NCBI RefSeq assembly: GCF_000521865.1
Contig: NZ_JAME01000011.1
Span: 61,583-125,582 of the forward strand
Reading direction: 5' to 3'
Source: Roseivivax isoporae LMG 25204
GTDB lineage: Bacteria > Pseudomonadota > Alphaproteobacteria > Rhodobacterales > Rhodobacteraceae
Length of the DNA: 64,000 nt
Shown: piece after piece, positions 1 to 7,970 of the stretch
Numbering within the stretch: position 1 is the first letter of the stretch
How the letters are laid out: each line of letters begins with the position of its first letter
The notes under the pieces: generated by a model
The model's input: the letters and a program-made list of their open reading frames with translations, nothing else
What the model was told of the DNA's origin: nothing
Database searches by the model: none
Program-made: the position numbers and the translations under genes

Positions 1-129
1 GGCGGCACGATCACCCTGACCGACGAGAACGGGCGCGAGGCGACGGTGACCGTGGCCGACGTGCGCCAGTCGAACGGCGTGATCCACGTGATCGACCGCG
101 TTCTGCTGCCGGCGGGGCAGGCGGGCTGA
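1..129 (+). CDS. C-terminal end of a fasciclin (FAS1) domain protein, 5' truncated by the window
   Basis: An open frame runs from base 1 to a TGA at 127-129 and gives 42 residues. The end of the frame (GVIHVIDRVLLPA) is the typical closing strand of a FAS1/fasciclin domain, which ends with a conserved VIHVID-type motif. In bacteria these are exported, cell-surface or periplasmic adhesion-type domains of about 130-160 residues. Only the last third of the domain is visible, so signal peptide, length and start cannot be judged. No T-rich terminator follows; a weak GGCCCG/CGGGCC hairpin lies at about 132-155. Confidence 0.8.
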   Translation, partial: GGTITLTDENGREATVTVADVRQSNGVIHVIDRVLLPAGQAG

Positions 130-288
130 CGGCCCGGCCCTTAACGCGGCGGGCCTGAAGCCCCATCTTGGGAAGCGGACGCCCCGGCCTCCCCCCGTCC
201 TCGCGCGGGGCGGGGGGAGGCCGATCCCGGGCGGATATCGAGGCGACGGGCCGTGCGCCGGACCCCGCGCCGGAACTGGAGGTTCGAC

Positions 289-777
289 ATGATGAGACGA
301 GATTTCCTGTCCCGCACCGCCGCGGCCCTCGGTCTCGGAGGCGCGGGCGTGGCCGCGTCCCGCAGCGCGCAGGCCGCCGACGGGCCGTACCCGATCCAGC
401 GCAGCGCGGCCGAATGGCGCGAGATGCTGAGCGACGCGGAATACCGCGTGATGCGCGAGGAAGGCACCGAGCGCGCCTTTTCCTCGCCGCTGCACGACCT
501 GAAGCAGGCTGGCACCTATGCCTGCCGCGGCTGCGACCAGCCGCTCTATTCCTCTGAGCACAAGTTCGACAGCGGCACCGGCTGGCCGAGCTTCTGGCAG
601 CCGATCTCCGGCGATGCCATCGGCACCAAGGATGACTGGTCGCTGTTCATGCGGCGGACCGAGTGCCATTGCAGCCGCTGCGGATCGCATCTGGGCCACA
701 TCTTCGACGACGGGCCCGAGCCGACCGGCAAGCGTCACTGCCTGAACGGCGTGTCTCTGACCTTTCAGGCGGCCTGA
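289..777 (+). CDS. msrB: Peptide-methionine (R)-S-oxide reductase MsrB with Tat-type signal
   Basis: This 162-residue protein reduces methionine-R-sulfoxide in proteins using a catalytic cysteine. The zinc-site pairs CRGC (Cys79, Cys82) and CSRC (Cys128, Cys131) and the catalytic Cys151 in RHCLNG are all present, with the family motifs GTGWPSF and GSHLGHIF. The N-terminus begins with an RRDFLSR twin-arginine box followed by an Ala/Gly-rich hydrophobic stretch ending SAQA, so the enzyme is probably exported folded to the periplasm. I chose the ATG at 289 because GGAGG lies at 278-282; the adjacent ATG at 292 is equally possible. An upstream in-frame start at 253 would bury the Tat motif and is unlikely. 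The gene appears monocistronic, with a strong terminator 42 bases downstream. Confidence 0.93.
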   Translation: MMRRDFLSRTAAALGLGGAGVAASRSAQAADGPYPIQRSAAEWREMLSDAEYRVMREEGTERAFSSPLHDLKQAGTYACRGCDQPLYSSEHKFDSGTGWPSFWQPISGDAIGTKDDWSLFMRRTECHCSRCGSHLGHIFDDGPEPTGKRHCLNGVSLTFQAA

Positions 778-818
778 CAGGACGTCGGGACAAGGCGCGG
801 GGGACCCCCGAAAACGTC

Positions 819-855
819 AAGGGCATCCGGCGGGGATCGACCGGATGCCCTTTTC
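819..855 (+). terminator. Rho-independent terminator after msrB
   Basis: AAGGGCATCCGG (819-830) and CCGGATGCCCTT (841-852) form a perfect 12-bp stem with a 10-base loop, and the right arm runs into TTTT. This is a textbook intrinsic terminator for the rightward msrB transcript. The remaining bases up to 997 hold no gene or motif that I recognise. Confidence 0.9.
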
Positions 856-997
856 CGTGAGTGCCTTAGGTCCGCTCCCGGTATGTCGGCGGTGCAACCG
901 ACACTAGAAAGTTACATCGGGTCATCAATCCGAGTCAAAGGAAAAATACCTCCTTAAGCGGGAATCCGTTGGCGCAGATGCAACCCCCGGTCAGACC

Positions 998-1624
998 TCA
1001 CTTGAAGTTCCGGCTGTCCTTGATCTGGTCCCATGCCCAGACGACCTGCTGCAGCTGTTCCTCCTGGCTCCGGTCCCCGCCGTTCATGTCGGGATGCAGC
1101 ACCTTGATCAGCGACTTGTAGGCCTTGCGCACGTCGGCTTTCGACCAGTCCTCGCGCGCATCGAGGATCTCGATCGCCTTGCGCTCGGTGGGGGGCAGGC
1201 GACGGCCGCTGCCGCCGTTGGCCTTGCCCGGGTTGCGGGTCGCGTTCTCGCCCAGCACCTGGTGCGCGTCCTCGATGCCGAGACGGGCCCAGGCGCGCGC
1301 CTCGGGGTCGCGCCAGTCCTTGGTCTGGCGGTCCCAGACCTTGTCAGCGCTGGCCTGCGCGTTCATCTCCGCCTCGGTCTTGCCGTCGAAGAAGTTCCAC
1401 TTGAGATTATACTCGCGGACATGGTCCTTGCAGAACCAGTAGAAATCGTCCAGCACGTCGGGAGCCTTCGGCGCACGGAACTTGCCCGGCTGGTCGCAGC
1501 CCTCGTGGTCGCAGATACGGGTCGAGGTCTCGCTCTCGCCCGACATGCCACGGCGGCCGCGCGGGTTCTTCCTTTTCGCCGAGGACACGGACATGTCGAA
1601 ACCGAAGGGGTCGGGTCTGCTCAT
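998..1624 (-). CDS. J-domain (DnaJ-like) protein
   Basis: The 208-residue protein has a C-terminal J domain at about residues 145-205 with an intact HPD tripeptide at 177-179, the signature that stimulates DnaK ATPase. There is no G/F region, DnaJ zinc finger or C-terminal peptide-binding domain, so it is a class C-type co-chaperone rather than DnaJ itself. The N-terminal half is basic, then carries a Cys/His cluster (CDHEGC near 38-43 and CKDH near 65-68) that could bind a metal. It is divergent from bolA over about 75 bases. An AGAGG ribosome site precedes the ATG. The client or cellular role cannot be read from the sequence. Confidence 0.88.
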   Translation of the reverse strand: MSRPDPFGFDMSVSSAKRKNPRGRRGMSGESETSTRICDHEGCDQPGKFRAPKAPDVLDDFYWFCKDHVREYNLKWNFFDGKTEAEMNAQASADKVWDRQTKDWRDPEARAWARLGIEDAHQVLGENATRNPGKANGGSGRRLPPTERKAIEILDAREDWSKADVRKAYKSLIKVLHPDMNGGDRSQEEQLQQVVWAWDQIKDSRNFK

Positions 1625-1699
1625 GTGGGCACCTCTTTTCGACTCGGACGCCGGAGTTTAGACAATCCCCGGCAGGTGTGTAGGGGGAGACGCGGAAAA

Positions 1700-1957
1700 A
1701 TGTCCCGATCGGCGGAAATCGAGACGCGGCTGCGCGAGGCCTTCGCGCCGCGCGAACTGATGGTGCGTGACGACAGCGAACGCCACCGCGGCCACGCGGG
1801 GTATCGTGAAGGCGGTGACAGCCATTTTCATGTGGTGCTGCGCAGCGCCCGTTTCGAGGGGCTGTCCCGCATCGCCCGTCACAGGGCCGTGCACGACGCG
1901 CTGGGATCGCAGCTCATGTCGGACATCCACGCGCTGTCGCTCGACCTCGGGACCTGA
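1700..1957 (+). CDS. bolA: BolA family protein
   Basis: The 85-residue protein matches the BolA fold over its full length, including the conserved H-x-V segment (SHFHVVL), FEGLSRIARHR and the C-terminal IHALSLDL. BolA proteins work with monothiol glutaredoxins in iron-sulfur cluster and iron handling, and some influence transcription and cell shape. The start at 1700 has a G-rich Shine-Dalgarno (GGGGGAGA) about ten bases upstream. It is transcribed away from the J-domain gene, a divergent pair. No glutaredoxin gene is adjacent, so whether this paralogue acts in the GrxD partnership is inference. Confidence 0.92.
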   Translation: MSRSAEIETRLREAFAPRELMVRDDSERHRGHAGYREGGDSHFHVVLRSARFEGLSRIARHRAVHDALGSQLMSDIHALSLDLGT

Positions 1958-1975
1958 GCGCGGCGGCGCGACGGC

Positions 1976-2455
1976 TCAGCGATCGGGCGTGCGGTCCGCG
2001 CGGGCGCGCAGGATGGCCGAAAGGTCGCGCACCTGCTGGGTGTTCTCGACGCCGTTGTCGGTCAGGACCGACGGCTTCTGCGGCGGCGGACCGGGCACGA
2101 TGCGCACCTCCCCGGCCTTGTCGGCTTCGGGCGCGGCAGCGGTCGCAGGCGCGGGCGCCTCTGGCGGCGTCCCCTCTTCGGGCTTTTCGAGGAGGCGCGG
2201 CTGCAAGCCCTCGGGCGAGCCGCTCCGCGGCCGGCGGAACACGAGCAGCGTGCGCCACGTGGTGACCGTGCTCGCGAGTCCGCTGCGTTCCTCGGCGGGC
2301 AGGGTGTCCGAACGCTGATATTCCCAGCCCTCCGCGGCCATCTCGTTCATCACCCGCTCCACCGCGCGGGCGAATCGCGCCTCGGGCGTCTTGAGCCCCT
2401 TGGCCTTTTCCCCGCGGTAGGGCGCGGGAACGATCCTGTACTCGTAATCCGGCAT
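1976..2455 (-). CDS. DUF4177 domain protein with Pro/Ala-rich tail
   Basis: The first 75 residues (MPDYEYRIVPAPYRG, then GWEYQRSDTLP, ending in LLVFRRP) match the small DUF4177-type alpha/beta domain of unknown function. The second half is low complexity (Pro, Ala, Glu) and ends in a basic segment. There is no signal peptide or membrane segment, so the product is probably cytoplasmic. The stop codon lies 18 bases from the convergent bolA stop. No biochemical role is known to me for this family. Confidence 0.7.
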   Translation of the reverse strand: MPDYEYRIVPAPYRGEKAKGLKTPEARFARAVERVMNEMAAEGWEYQRSDTLPAEERSGLASTVTTWRTLLVFRRPRSGSPEGLQPRLLEKPEEGTPPEAPAPATAAAPEADKAGEVRIVPGPPPQKPSVLTDNGVENTQQVRDLSAILRARADRTPDR

Positions 2456-2640
2456 GGCACCTGTCCGTCGCTCTGCCGGCAGACCCTAGAGCATCGGCGC
2501 ATGCGGGCGCCAGAGCCCGGCCCGGCGCTACGGATCGCATCGGCACGCTTGCCACAGGCCCGGCGCGCGGGCAGGCTGAGGGCGACGCCACGGCGCCATT
2601 TCCGTTCCTACCCGATTTCGCATGACCCGGAGATTTCAGC

Positions 2641-3018
2641 ATGACCCGCATTCCCGCCATCCTCGGCGCCGCTGCCGCCCTCTGCCTCGGTGCCGGCCTG
2701 TCGGCCGTCCTGCCGGACAGGGCCGGCGCGCAGTCCTGTTCCGAGATTCGCTTTGCCCGCGGGGCATCCTCGGGCGAGGTGTCGGGCCGCGTCGCCGAAG
2801 GCGAGGCGCTCTGCTACAGCTTCGGGACCGGCAGCGGGCAGACCGCGCGCCTCCAGCTCTTCGGCAGCCGGAACACCTGTTTCGCCGTCTTGGGCGTGGT
2901 CGACTGTCAGGAGGATTTCAGCTTCCGCACGCAGGCGGGCACCTACGAGGTCTACGTGGCGCCGCTGTTCCGCACGGCCACCTACGAGACCTTCACCCTG
3001 CGCCTCACCATCAACTGA
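2641..3018 (+). CDS. Small secreted protein of unknown function
   Basis: The 125-residue product starts with a clear Sec signal peptide (TRIPAILGAAAALCLGAGLSA, likely cleavage after AGAQ near residue 31). The mature part has four cysteines (SCSEI, LCYSF, NTCFA, VDCQE) and alternating hydrophobic strands, suggesting a compact beta-rich periplasmic domain held by two disulfides, somewhat like bacterial pre-peptidase C-terminal (PPC) or jelly-roll modules. I do not recognise a family with certainty. It is convergent with gatB; a GC-rich hairpin lies between them. Confidence 0.65.
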   Translation: MTRIPAILGAAAALCLGAGLSAVLPDRAGAQSCSEIRFARGASSGEVSGRVAEGEALCYSFGTGSGQTARLQLFGSRNTCFAVLGVVDCQEDFSFRTQAGTYEVYVAPLFRTATYETFTLRLTIN

Positions 3019-3032
3019 CGCGCGGGGCGGGG

Positions 3033-3055
3033 CCGGCCGGCGCTGGACCGGCCGG
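3033..3055. terminator. GC hairpin between convergent genes, possible bidirectional terminator
   Basis: Two copies of CCGGCCGG (3033-3040 and 3048-3055) separated by seven bases form a stable stem between the stops at 3018 (+) and 3065 (-). There is no T-tract on either side, so factor-independent termination is uncertain. Confidence 0.4.
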
Positions 3056-3064
3056 TGCCGGGCC

Positions 3065-4582
3065 TCAGAGGCCCAGCTTCGACGAGACGATGTCGTTCAC
3101 GGCCTTCGGGTTCGCCTTGCCGCCCGTGGCCTTCATGACCTGGCCCACGAACCATCCGGCGAGCTTGGGGTTCGCCTTGGCCTTCTCGACCTGGGCGGGA
3201 TTCGCGGCGATGACCTCGTCCACCGCGGCCTCGATGGCGCCGGTGTCCGTCACCTGCTTCAGGCCGCGCGCCTCGACGATCTCGGCCGGGTCGCCGCCCT
3301 CGGTGTAGAGGATCTCGAAGACGTCCTTGGCGATCTTGCCCGAGATGTCGCCCGACACGATCAGCCGGATCAGACCGCCCAGCTGGTCGGGCGAGACGGG
3401 GCTCTCGGTGATGTGGCGGTCGTCGTCCTTGCGCAGCCGGCCGAAGAGCTCGTTGACGACCCAGTTCGCCGCTATCTTGCCCTCGCCGGCCTTGGCCGCC
3501 ACCGCCTCGAAGAACGCGGCCGTCTCGGCCTCGGCGGTCAGCACGCCCGCGTCGTATTCCGACAGGCCCATCTCCTTGACGAGCCGCGCCTTCTTCTCGT
3601 CGGGCAGCTCGGGCAGGGAGGCCGCGATGTCGTCGACCCAGGCCTGTTCCAGCTCCAGCGGCAGAAGGTCCGGGTCGGGGAAGTAGCGGTAGTCGTGCGC
3701 CTCTTCCTTCGACCGCATCGACCGCGTCTCGTTGCGGTCTGGATCGTAGAGCCGCGTCTCCTGGTCGATGCTGCCGCCGGCTTCGAGGATGCCGATCTGG
3801 CGGCGCGCCTCGTAGTCGATCGCGGCCTGGATGAAGCGCATGGAGTTCATGTTCTTGATCTCGCAGCGCGTGCCGAGATGCGAGAAGTCCTGCGTTTCCT
3901 GGTACTTCTCGTAGGCGCCGGGCCGGCAGACCGACACGTTCACGTCCGCCCGCAAGTTGCCGTTCTGCATGTTGCCGTCGCAGGTCCCGAGATAGCGCAG
4001 GATCTGGCGCAGCTTGGACAGGTAGGCCGCGGCCTCTTCCGGGCCGCGGATGTCGGGGCGCGACACGATCTCCATCAGCGCGACGCCGGTGCGGTTGAGG
4101 TCCACGAAGCTCAGGTTCGGGTCCATGTCATGCACCGACTTGCCCGCGTCCTGCTCGACATGGATGCGCTCGATCCGCACGAGCCGCGCCACGCCGGGCT
4201 CCATGTCCACGAGAATCTCGCCCTCGCCGACGAGCGGGTGGTAGAGCTGGCTGATCTGGTAGCCCTGCGGCAGGTCGGGATAGAAGTAGTTCTTGCGGTC
4301 GAAGGCCGAGAACAGGTTGATCTTGGCCTTCAGGCCAAGCCCCGTGCGCACCGCCTGCTCGATGCAGAACTCGTTGACCACGGGCAGCATGCCCGGCATC
4401 GCGGCGTCGACGAAGGACACGTTGGAATTCGGCATCGCGCCGAACTGCGTGGACGCGCCCGAGAACAGCTTGGCCTTCGAGGCGACCTGGGCATGGACTT
4501 CCATGCCGATGACCAGTTCCCAGTCGTGTTTCGCCCCGGCGATGACCTTGGGTTTCGGCGGCTGATAGGTCAGATCCAGCAT
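3065..4582 (-). CDS. gatB: Aspartyl/glutamyl-tRNA(Asn/Gln) amidotransferase subunit B
   Basis: This 505-residue subunit belongs to the GatCAB amidotransferase, which converts Glu-tRNA(Gln) and/or Asp-tRNA(Asn) to the amidated forms. The GatB catalytic core is recognisable from GMEVHAQV near residue 29 through [19 protein letters not shown] and [10 protein letters not shown] to [10 protein letters not shown], followed by the helical and YqeY-like tail ending with [11 protein letters not shown]. The length is normal. I chose the ATG at 4582 because a GGAGAGCGCAGG ribosome site precedes it; the frame stays open far upstream but overlaps the next gene and lacks family similarity. gatA and gatC are not in the window, so the complex is encoded at more than one locus. 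Confidence 0.97.
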   Translation of the reverse strand: MLDLTYQPPKPKVIAGAKHDWELVIGMEVHAQVASKAKLFSGASTQFGAMPNSNVSFVDAAMPGMLPVVNEFCIEQAVRTGLGLKAKINLFSAFDRKNYFYPDLPQGYQISQLYHPLVGEGEILVDMEPGVARLVRIERIHVEQDAGKSVHDMDPNLSFVDLNRTGVALMEIVSRPDIRGPEEAAAYLSKLRQILRYLGTCDGNMQNGNLRADVNVSVCRPGAYEKYQETQDFSHLGTRCEIKNMNSMRFIQAAIDYEARRQIGILEAGGSIDQETRLYDPDRNETRSMRSKEEAHDYRYFPDPDLLPLELEQAWVDDIAASLPELPDEKKARLVKEMGLSEYDAGVLTAEAETAAFFEAVAAKAGEGKIAANWVVNELFGRLRKDDDRHITESPVSPDQLGGLIRLIVSGDISGKIAKDVFEILYTEGGDPAEIVEARGLKQVTDTGAIEAAVDEVIAANPAQVEKAKANPKLAGWFVGQVMKATGGKANPKAVNDIVSSKLGL

Positions 4583-4665
4583 CCTGCGCTCTCCGGCATT
4601 GGCTTGGCGCCCCGTCTTAGGCGAGCACCGCCCCGTCGGCAAGGGGACCGGCCGGTCCGGAGCGC

Positions 4666-5901
4666 TCAGCGGCCGCCGATCTGCCAGCCGGAGGGCGTCA
4701 GCGCCACGTCCTGCCCGTTTCCCAGCTCCGCGGCGAAGTGCTGCGCCAGCGTCGAGAGCGCGCGCGCCTTGCCGCGCTCGGCGGCGCAACCCTCGGTCGG
4801 CGTGCCGACCCGGGCATGGGCGGCGGCCCAGACCATCGGATGCACCTCGAGCAGCCGGTCGCGCAGGATCCAGTCGAAGGCGCCGGCGACGCGGCGCTCG
4901 GCCGGGTGCGCGTCGGGGCCCGAGCAGAGGGTGAAGCCGGTGAAGGCGGCGAGCATGTTGACCACGTGCTGTTCCGGCCGCCGCTCGAGGATGTCGTAGA
5001 GGCCCGCCACGAGGAACTCGGGATCGACCAGCGCGGAGGCGCCGGGATCGACGGCGAGGGCGTCGAGATAGACCCACGCGTAGGCGCCGGCGCCCCAGAT
5101 GTCCGCGGTGCGCGCGGCGGTGCGCCGGGCCTCGAGGTCGAGCGCGCCGTAGCTGCCGAACCAGCGCGGCAGGAGGTGGGTGCCGAGCGCCCGCATGTGC
5201 CGCGGCGTCGTCGGGTCGAGATCGACGAGGTCCTCGTAATCGTCGGCGACCCGCGCTGCCGGACGCCGGTCCGCGGCGAGGAGCGCGCAGCGCACCGCGG
5301 CAAGCGAGGGCGCGTCGCATTCGAACGGGTCGTGGGCGTCGACGATGCGCCGGGCGGCGCGGAAATGCGCATGGAACGCGGCGCGGTTCGTCGAGGGCAC
5401 CTTGGCCCACGCCGCCTCGCCGCGCCAGGCATGGCCGATGTCCACGTGGGCGAGCGCCACCACCAGCGCCACGCCGTGATCGCAGCAGAGCTCCTCGAGC
5501 ACCTGCTCGAGTTCCCCGAGCGGCTTCAGCGACCCGTCCGCGTCGCCTCGGCGCGCGGCGGCGATGCCGGCATCGACCACGTCCGACCGCGCGCCGCTCG
5601 CGAGGATCTCGGCCACGGGCAGGCCCCCCGCGCTCTGGGCGCGGCGCCGGTCGCAGGCGCGGATCAGCGCGCCGAGGGCGCCCCACTCCTCCTGCCGCGC
5701 CATGTGCCGGCCCTGCTCGAAATGCCGGGTGATCTCGGCCATCTCGCGGGTGCGCGCGATCACCGGAACCTCGAGCCGACCAGTGCGGAGCGCGGTGTCC
5801 CGCGCCCGCGCGGGGGTGTCGGGGCGGAGGGTCACGCGCAGGGCGTCGGCGATGCGGCGCAGCGCGGGGCGGGGCGATATCTCGAGGCTCAGGGTTCGCA
5901 T
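4666..5901 (-). CDS. Conserved protein of unknown function (411 aa)
   Basis: I do not recognise this protein. It is Ala/Arg-rich, predicted mostly helical, without a signal peptide or membrane segments. A mid-section rich in Trp and His ([13 protein letters not shown], then [21 protein letters not shown]) and a distinctive [20 protein letters not shown] segment near residue 250 suggest a globular domain, perhaps of helical repeats. I chose the ATG at 5901; the frame is open further upstream but that would cross the divergent transglycosylase promoter and contains mixed-composition sequence. The gene precedes gatB on the same strand with an 83-base gap, so co-transcription is possible. Confidence 0.6.
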   Translation of the reverse strand: MRTLSLEISPRPALRRIADALRVTLRPDTPARARDTALRTGRLEVPVIARTREMAEITRHFEQGRHMARQEEWGALGALIRACDRRRAQSAGGLPVAEILASGARSDVVDAGIAAARRGDADGSLKPLGELEQVLEELCCDHGVALVVALAHVDIGHAWRGEAAWAKVPSTNRAAFHAHFRAARRIVDAHDPFECDAPSLAAVRCALLAADRRPAARVADDYEDLVDLDPTTPRHMRALGTHLLPRWFGSYGALDLEARRTAARTADIWGAGAYAWVYLDALAVDPGASALVDPEFLVAGLYDILERRPEQHVVNMLAAFTGFTLCSGPDAHPAERRVAGAFDWILRDRLLEVHPMVWAAAHARVGTPTEGCAAERGKARALSTLAQHFAAELGNGQDVALTPSGWQIGGR

Positions 5902-6085
5902 GGTCCGACGATTGCTCCGGGTTCTGGGCGCAATCATGGCGGGTGGAAAGCCCGAGCGGTACATATCCGGGGCATGCGCGCGATGCGCGGGTCCTTGCCG
6001 ACGCGGTCGGATTTCCGCCCATGCCGGACGGGGACACATCACGGATGCTTGCATGGCGGGGCGGATTCGACCGAGGCTCGCGCGC

Positions 6086-6901
6086 ATGCGACGTCATCTG
6101 CTTCTTTCCTGCGCAGTGTTCCTCGGGGTGCTCGCGACGCAGGCCGCGGCGAACGGTCCGCTCGGCGCCCTGACCCCCAGGGTCCGCGCCGAAACACCCA
6201 TCTCAGCGACGATGGCCGCGCCGACCGCGGCGGTGGCCCGGTCGCTTCGTCCGCAGATGCGCGACGACCGCCTGCCGCGCGCCCGCTGGGGCGACACGGC
6301 CCGCGGTGTGGCCTGGACGCGTGCGAGCGTGCGCGCGCTGCGCAGCCACGCCGCCGCGCTGACCGACATGGTGCCCGCCGACATCGATCAGTGGTGCCCC
6401 GCCTATCCCGAGAACGACGAACGCCTGCGCGAGGCGTTCTGGGTCGGGCTCGTCTCCTCGCTCGCCCGGCACGAGAGCACGTGGCGCCCCACGGTCGTGG
6501 GCGGCGGCGGGCGCTGGCACGGGCTCCTGCAGATCCTGCCCTCGACCGCGCGGCTCTACGATTGCCGGGCCAATACCGGCGCGGCGCTGCTTGACGGGCC
6601 GGCCAACCTGTCCTGCGGGTTCCGCATCATGGCGCGGACAGTTGCGCGCGACGGCGTCGTGTCGCGCGGCATGCGCGGCGTGGCGGCCGACTGGGGTCCG
6701 TTCCACAGCAGCGCCAAGCGCGCGGACATGATGGCATGGTCGCGCAACCAGGCCTATTGCAAGACGGTGCCGTCGACGCGTCCGGTGCTGCGGCCCGAGA
6801 GCGGGCAGGGGGCGCCGGTCTTCGCCTTCCGGCCCGCCGGCACGCCGACCCTGTCGACCCGGTCCGAACCGGGCTACCTGCAGCAGTCAGAGGCGCGCTG
6901 A
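6086..6901 (+). CDS. Lytic transglycosylase SLT-domain protein, exported
   Basis: The 271-residue protein has a Sec signal peptide ([21 protein letters not shown]) and a central lysozyme-like SLT domain. [10 protein letters not shown] places the catalytic glutamate at residue 130, followed by the GLLQI motif at 146-150 and [11 protein letters not shown]. Such enzymes cleave the glycan strands of peptidoglycan in the periplasm and leave 1,6-anhydromuramic ends. A 40-residue linker precedes the domain and the C-terminal 60 residues are Pro/Ser/Thr-rich and without a recognised fold. The gene is divergent from the unknown gene at 5901 and convergent with the acyltransferase gene. A short SLT domain of this kind is also seen in secretion-system and phage muralytic proteins, but no such genes are nearby. 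Confidence 0.85.
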   Translation: MRRHLLLSCAVFLGVLATQAAANGPLGALTPRVRAETPISATMAAPTAAVARSLRPQMRDDRLPRARWGDTARGVAWTRASVRALRSHAAALTDMVPADIDQWCPAYPENDERLREAFWVGLVSSLARHESTWRPTVVGGGGRWHGLLQILPSTARLYDCRANTGAALLDGPANLSCGFRIMARTVARDGVVSRGMRGVAADWGPFHSSAKRADMMAWSRNQAYCKTVPSTRPVLRPESGQGAPVFAFRPAGTPTLSTRSEPGYLQQSEAR

Positions 6902-6935
6902 GCGCCGGCCAGGACGACGAGCGACGAGGCGGCGT

Positions 6936-7802
6936 TCAGGTCGCCTTCATCCACGAGGGCCTGCGGGAATTGTCGATGAGCGACACCGCCGGCGCGCGCC
7001 GGCCGCCGAGCGCCAGCGTCGCGCGGCGCAGCAGGTCGATTCCCTCTTCGGACGTCTTCGGCAGCGCCGCCGCCGAAATCGGCTCGCCCACCGTCACGCG
7101 GTAGGGCTGGCGGTGCTTGTTGAGCGTCTCGTGGAACAGCGTGATGTCCCGCAGCGTCGGGTGGATGAGGTCGAAGAGGTAGAACAGCACCGAGTTGCGC
7201 GCGCGGATGTTCACCGGGATCACCGGCAGCTCGAACTTGCGGGCGATCATCGCTGCCGATGCCATCCAGGGCCGCTCGTGCAGGCTGAGACCGCGCCGCT
7301 TGGCAAGCCGCCCCGAGGGAAAGATCACGCCGAGCCGTCCGGCATCCACCGCGCGGCGGGTATAGGCCATGGTCTCGCGCGTCTTGCCGTGGCTGCGCTT
7401 TTCCTGCCGCCATTCCACCGGCGCGATCATCTCCTCGAACTGCGGCAGGACGCGCAGGATGTCGTGATTCGCGAAATAATAGGCATCGGGCCGCATGGGC
7501 GAGATCAGGTGATGCAGCATGATCCCGTCGGCGATGCCGGTCGGGTGGTTCGCCACGATCAGCGCCGGACCGTTGCGCGGGATGTTCGACAGGCCCTTGA
7601 TCTGCACGTCGCGCGCGAGCATCGCGCCGAGTTGCGCCATGATCTCGGATGCGGGCAGGTCGCGGAACGTGCCGGCAAGCGCGATCGTCTTCTCGTAGCC
7701 AAGCATGACGTTGAGAAGCTGGCGCGCCCGGACCGTGCCGAGGCGGTTGGAGTACAGCCACGGCGCACGTTCGGCGATGAGCGGATCGATACGGTCCTTC
7801 AT
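6936..7802 (-). CDS. PlsC-like 1-acylglycerol-phosphate / lysophospholipid acyltransferase
   Basis: The approximately 288-residue protein carries the acyltransferase core: an ANHPTGIADG motif (a variant of the NHx4D box with one extra residue before Asp), a GVIFPSGRL box equivalent to FPEG, and VIPVNI. Members transfer acyl chains from acyl-ACP or acyl-CoA to lysophosphatidic acid or other lysolipids at the inner membrane. The first 60 residues are helical and basic. An ATG at 7802 is chosen; a GTG nine bases upstream (7811) is an alternative. Whether it makes phosphatidate or acts on a lyso-ornithine or other lipid cannot be decided from sequence. Confidence 0.82.
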   Translation of the reverse strand: MKDRIDPLIAERAPWLYSNRLGTVRARQLLNVMLGYEKTIALAGTFRDLPASEIMAQLGAMLARDVQIKGLSNIPRNGPALIVANHPTGIADGIMLHHLISPMRPDAYYFANHDILRVLPQFEEMIAPVEWRQEKRSHGKTRETMAYTRRAVDAGRLGVIFPSGRLAKRRGLSLHERPWMASAAMIARKFELPVIPVNIRARNSVLFYLFDLIHPTLRDITLFHETLNKHRQPYRVTVGEPISAAALPKTSEEGIDLLRRATLALGGRRAPAVSLIDNSRRPSWMKAT

Positions 7803-7970
7803 GTCCGGCACTCAGTCACGATTTCGTAAAACTCCCATGACACGGCGGTGCCCGAAAGGGAAGGCCGCCGAGGCGGGAGCCCCGCTTGCGGCAGGGGTCC
7901 GCCTTACTTCGCAACGCGCGGACGTGCGAACGCGTTCCGTGGCGCCGGAAAAAAATGCGGCGGGCCCCGC

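Noticed and set aside
3065..6097. A 1010-residue leftward frame joining gatB with sequence upstream
   Set aside because: Only the first 505 residues after the ATG at 4582 are GatB-like and a ribosome site marks that start; the upstream part is the shadow of the unknown gene at 4666-5901 in another frame.
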